Positions 4,428-5,101 of a DNA stretch of 5,101 bases are shown here, in pieces (the stretch's first letter is position 1; every line of letters begins with the position of its first letter). Below the pieces are notes generated by a model. It made no database searches, was not told the origin of the DNA, and was given only the letters and a program-made list of their open reading frames with translations. The stretch lies in the NCBI GenBank assembly GCA_003552365.1, contig PUKR01000281.1:1-5101 (forward strand), in the 5' to 3' direction. A program made the translations under genes and the position numbers. Origin of the DNA: Syntrophomonadaceae bacterium (GTDB taxonomy: Bacteria; Bacillota; Dethiobacteria; DTU022).

Positions 4428-5101
4428 TACCTTTTGCCTTTTTTAAAATACCGGTGCATGATTGCTTCCAGGACACCCCCGCCTACAGCCCTGGCCCGGT
4501 CAGAAATAGTGTTTATGGAGGCTCTGCTGCCCCTGGGATCGATGTCACCAATTTTTTCATTTTCTTTCACTTCAAGACCGGGGTAAATCAAACCCCTGAT
4601 CATGCCCCTGATCGAAGCACGGATCTCGGTGTTATTTACTCTTCCGATTACATCGCCTGCTTCTACCAGGTCGCCTATATCTCTATGCGGAAGGAAAGTT
4701 CCGCTTGCCCTGGACCGCAGGAGGCGTTCCGAACTATAACCGCATACTTCTCCGGGAATACCGGTATTAATAGCTGCAGTGCCCCGGTAATAAACTTTAC
4801 CCAGGTCAAGCCCTCTTTTGGTTTCCACCACGGCATCAGCATTTACTCCCGCTTCAAAGCCCGGCCCCAGCCCGATTAAAAATTCGGGATTGAAAGGGAC
4901 GGTTTTCGGTTTGGTTTTGCTCATGGTGGCATCGACCATGACCACGGGTTTTAGTTTGCTGGCAGAATTTGCTTCGGGATCGATAATTACGGGCAGAAGG
5001 CCTTCTTCTAAGAAGTCTATAATTAGGTCCGGGTTTTCACAAAATTTTGCCCTGACATTTTCCACTTCAATGCTGTTTTCGTAAACAACACTCGCGAAAG
5101 A
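4427..5101 (-). CDS. yqeB: YqeB-family selenium-dependent molybdenum hydroxylase maturation protein, N-terminus cut by window edge
   Basis: The frame is open to the right edge: the last 36 bases encode SFASVVYENSIE, which matches the family's early SFAxxVYE segment. The gene therefore does not start at the GTG at 5065. The visible 224 residues include LIGLGPGFEAG, NTGIPGEV, and a lipoyl/biotinyl-like stretch HRDIGDLVEAGDVIG with RASIRGMIRGLI and EKIGDIDPRG, followed by DRARAVGGGVLEAI at the C-terminus. Family members are about 260-270 residues, so roughly 40 N-terminal residues, probably a Rossmann-type GAGD segment, are outside. YqeB co-occurs with selD, YqeC and molybdenum hydroxylases and is thought to help mature selenium-containing hydroxylases; its exact reaction is not established. 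Its stop is 14 nt before the YqeC-MocA start, so they form an operon. Confidence 0.93.
   Translation of the reverse strand, partial: SFASVVYENSIEVENVRAKFCENPDLIIDFLEEGLLPVIIDPEANSASKLKPVVMVDATMSKTKPKTVPFNPEFLIGLGPGFEAGVNADAVVETKRGLDLGKVYYRGTAAINTGIPGEVCGYSSERLLRSRASGTFLPHRDIGDLVEAGDVIGRVNNTEIRASIRGMIRGLIYPGLEVKENEKIGDIDPRGSRASINTISDRARAVGGGVLEAIMHRYFKKGKR

Noticed and set aside
4454..4879. Plus-strand 141-codon open frame opposite yqeB
   Set aside because: It is a shadow of the conserved minus-strand gene, with no recognisable motif of its own.
4427..5065. A complete 212-residue yqeB gene starting at the GTG at 5065
   Set aside because: The frame stays open to the window edge and the extra 12 codons encode a conserved family segment, so the gene is truncated by the window.

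Overview
The window looks like chromosomal DNA from a low-to-moderate-GC anaerobic bacterium, most likely a clostridial or Peptococcaceae-type Firmicute. This is inferred from strong AGGAGG-type ribosome sites, a selenium-dependent molybdenum hydroxylase maturation locus, and a GEMM-type riboswitch in front of a ParM-like actin gene. The species cannot be named from the sequence. Every supported gene lies on the minus strand, so transcription runs from high to low coordinates.

From right to left, 5101-3042 holds two maturation genes for selenium-dependent molybdenum hydroxylases. The first is yqeB, whose 5' end lies beyond the window. It is followed almost without a gap by a fusion of a YqeC domain (P-loop NTPase) to a MocA domain (molybdenum cofactor cytidylyltransferase). 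No clear terminator follows them.

The 3041-2719 gap carries a sigma-A-type promoter, a recognisable c-di-GMP-I (GEMM-I) riboswitch aptamer and a stable C(UGCG)G hairpin, all pointing into the next gene. That gene (2718-1714) encodes a 334-residue actin-like ATPase of the ParM/StbA/Alp kind. It is apparently monocistronic and closed by a strong intrinsic terminator at 1617-1577. A riboswitch for a second messenger controlling a bacterial actin is the most interesting point in the window.

The 1713-1324 gap holds that terminator, a near-consensus promoter that fires straight into a second terminator (a predicted RNA of about 40 nt), and a second weaker promoter. Next comes a two-gene methyl-cycle operon: a PfkB-family adenosine kinase (1323-304) and S-adenosylhomocysteine hydrolase ahcY (268 to beyond position 1). 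The hydrolase splits S-adenosylhomocysteine to adenosine and homocysteine, and the kinase removes the adenosine and so pulls the reversible reaction forward.
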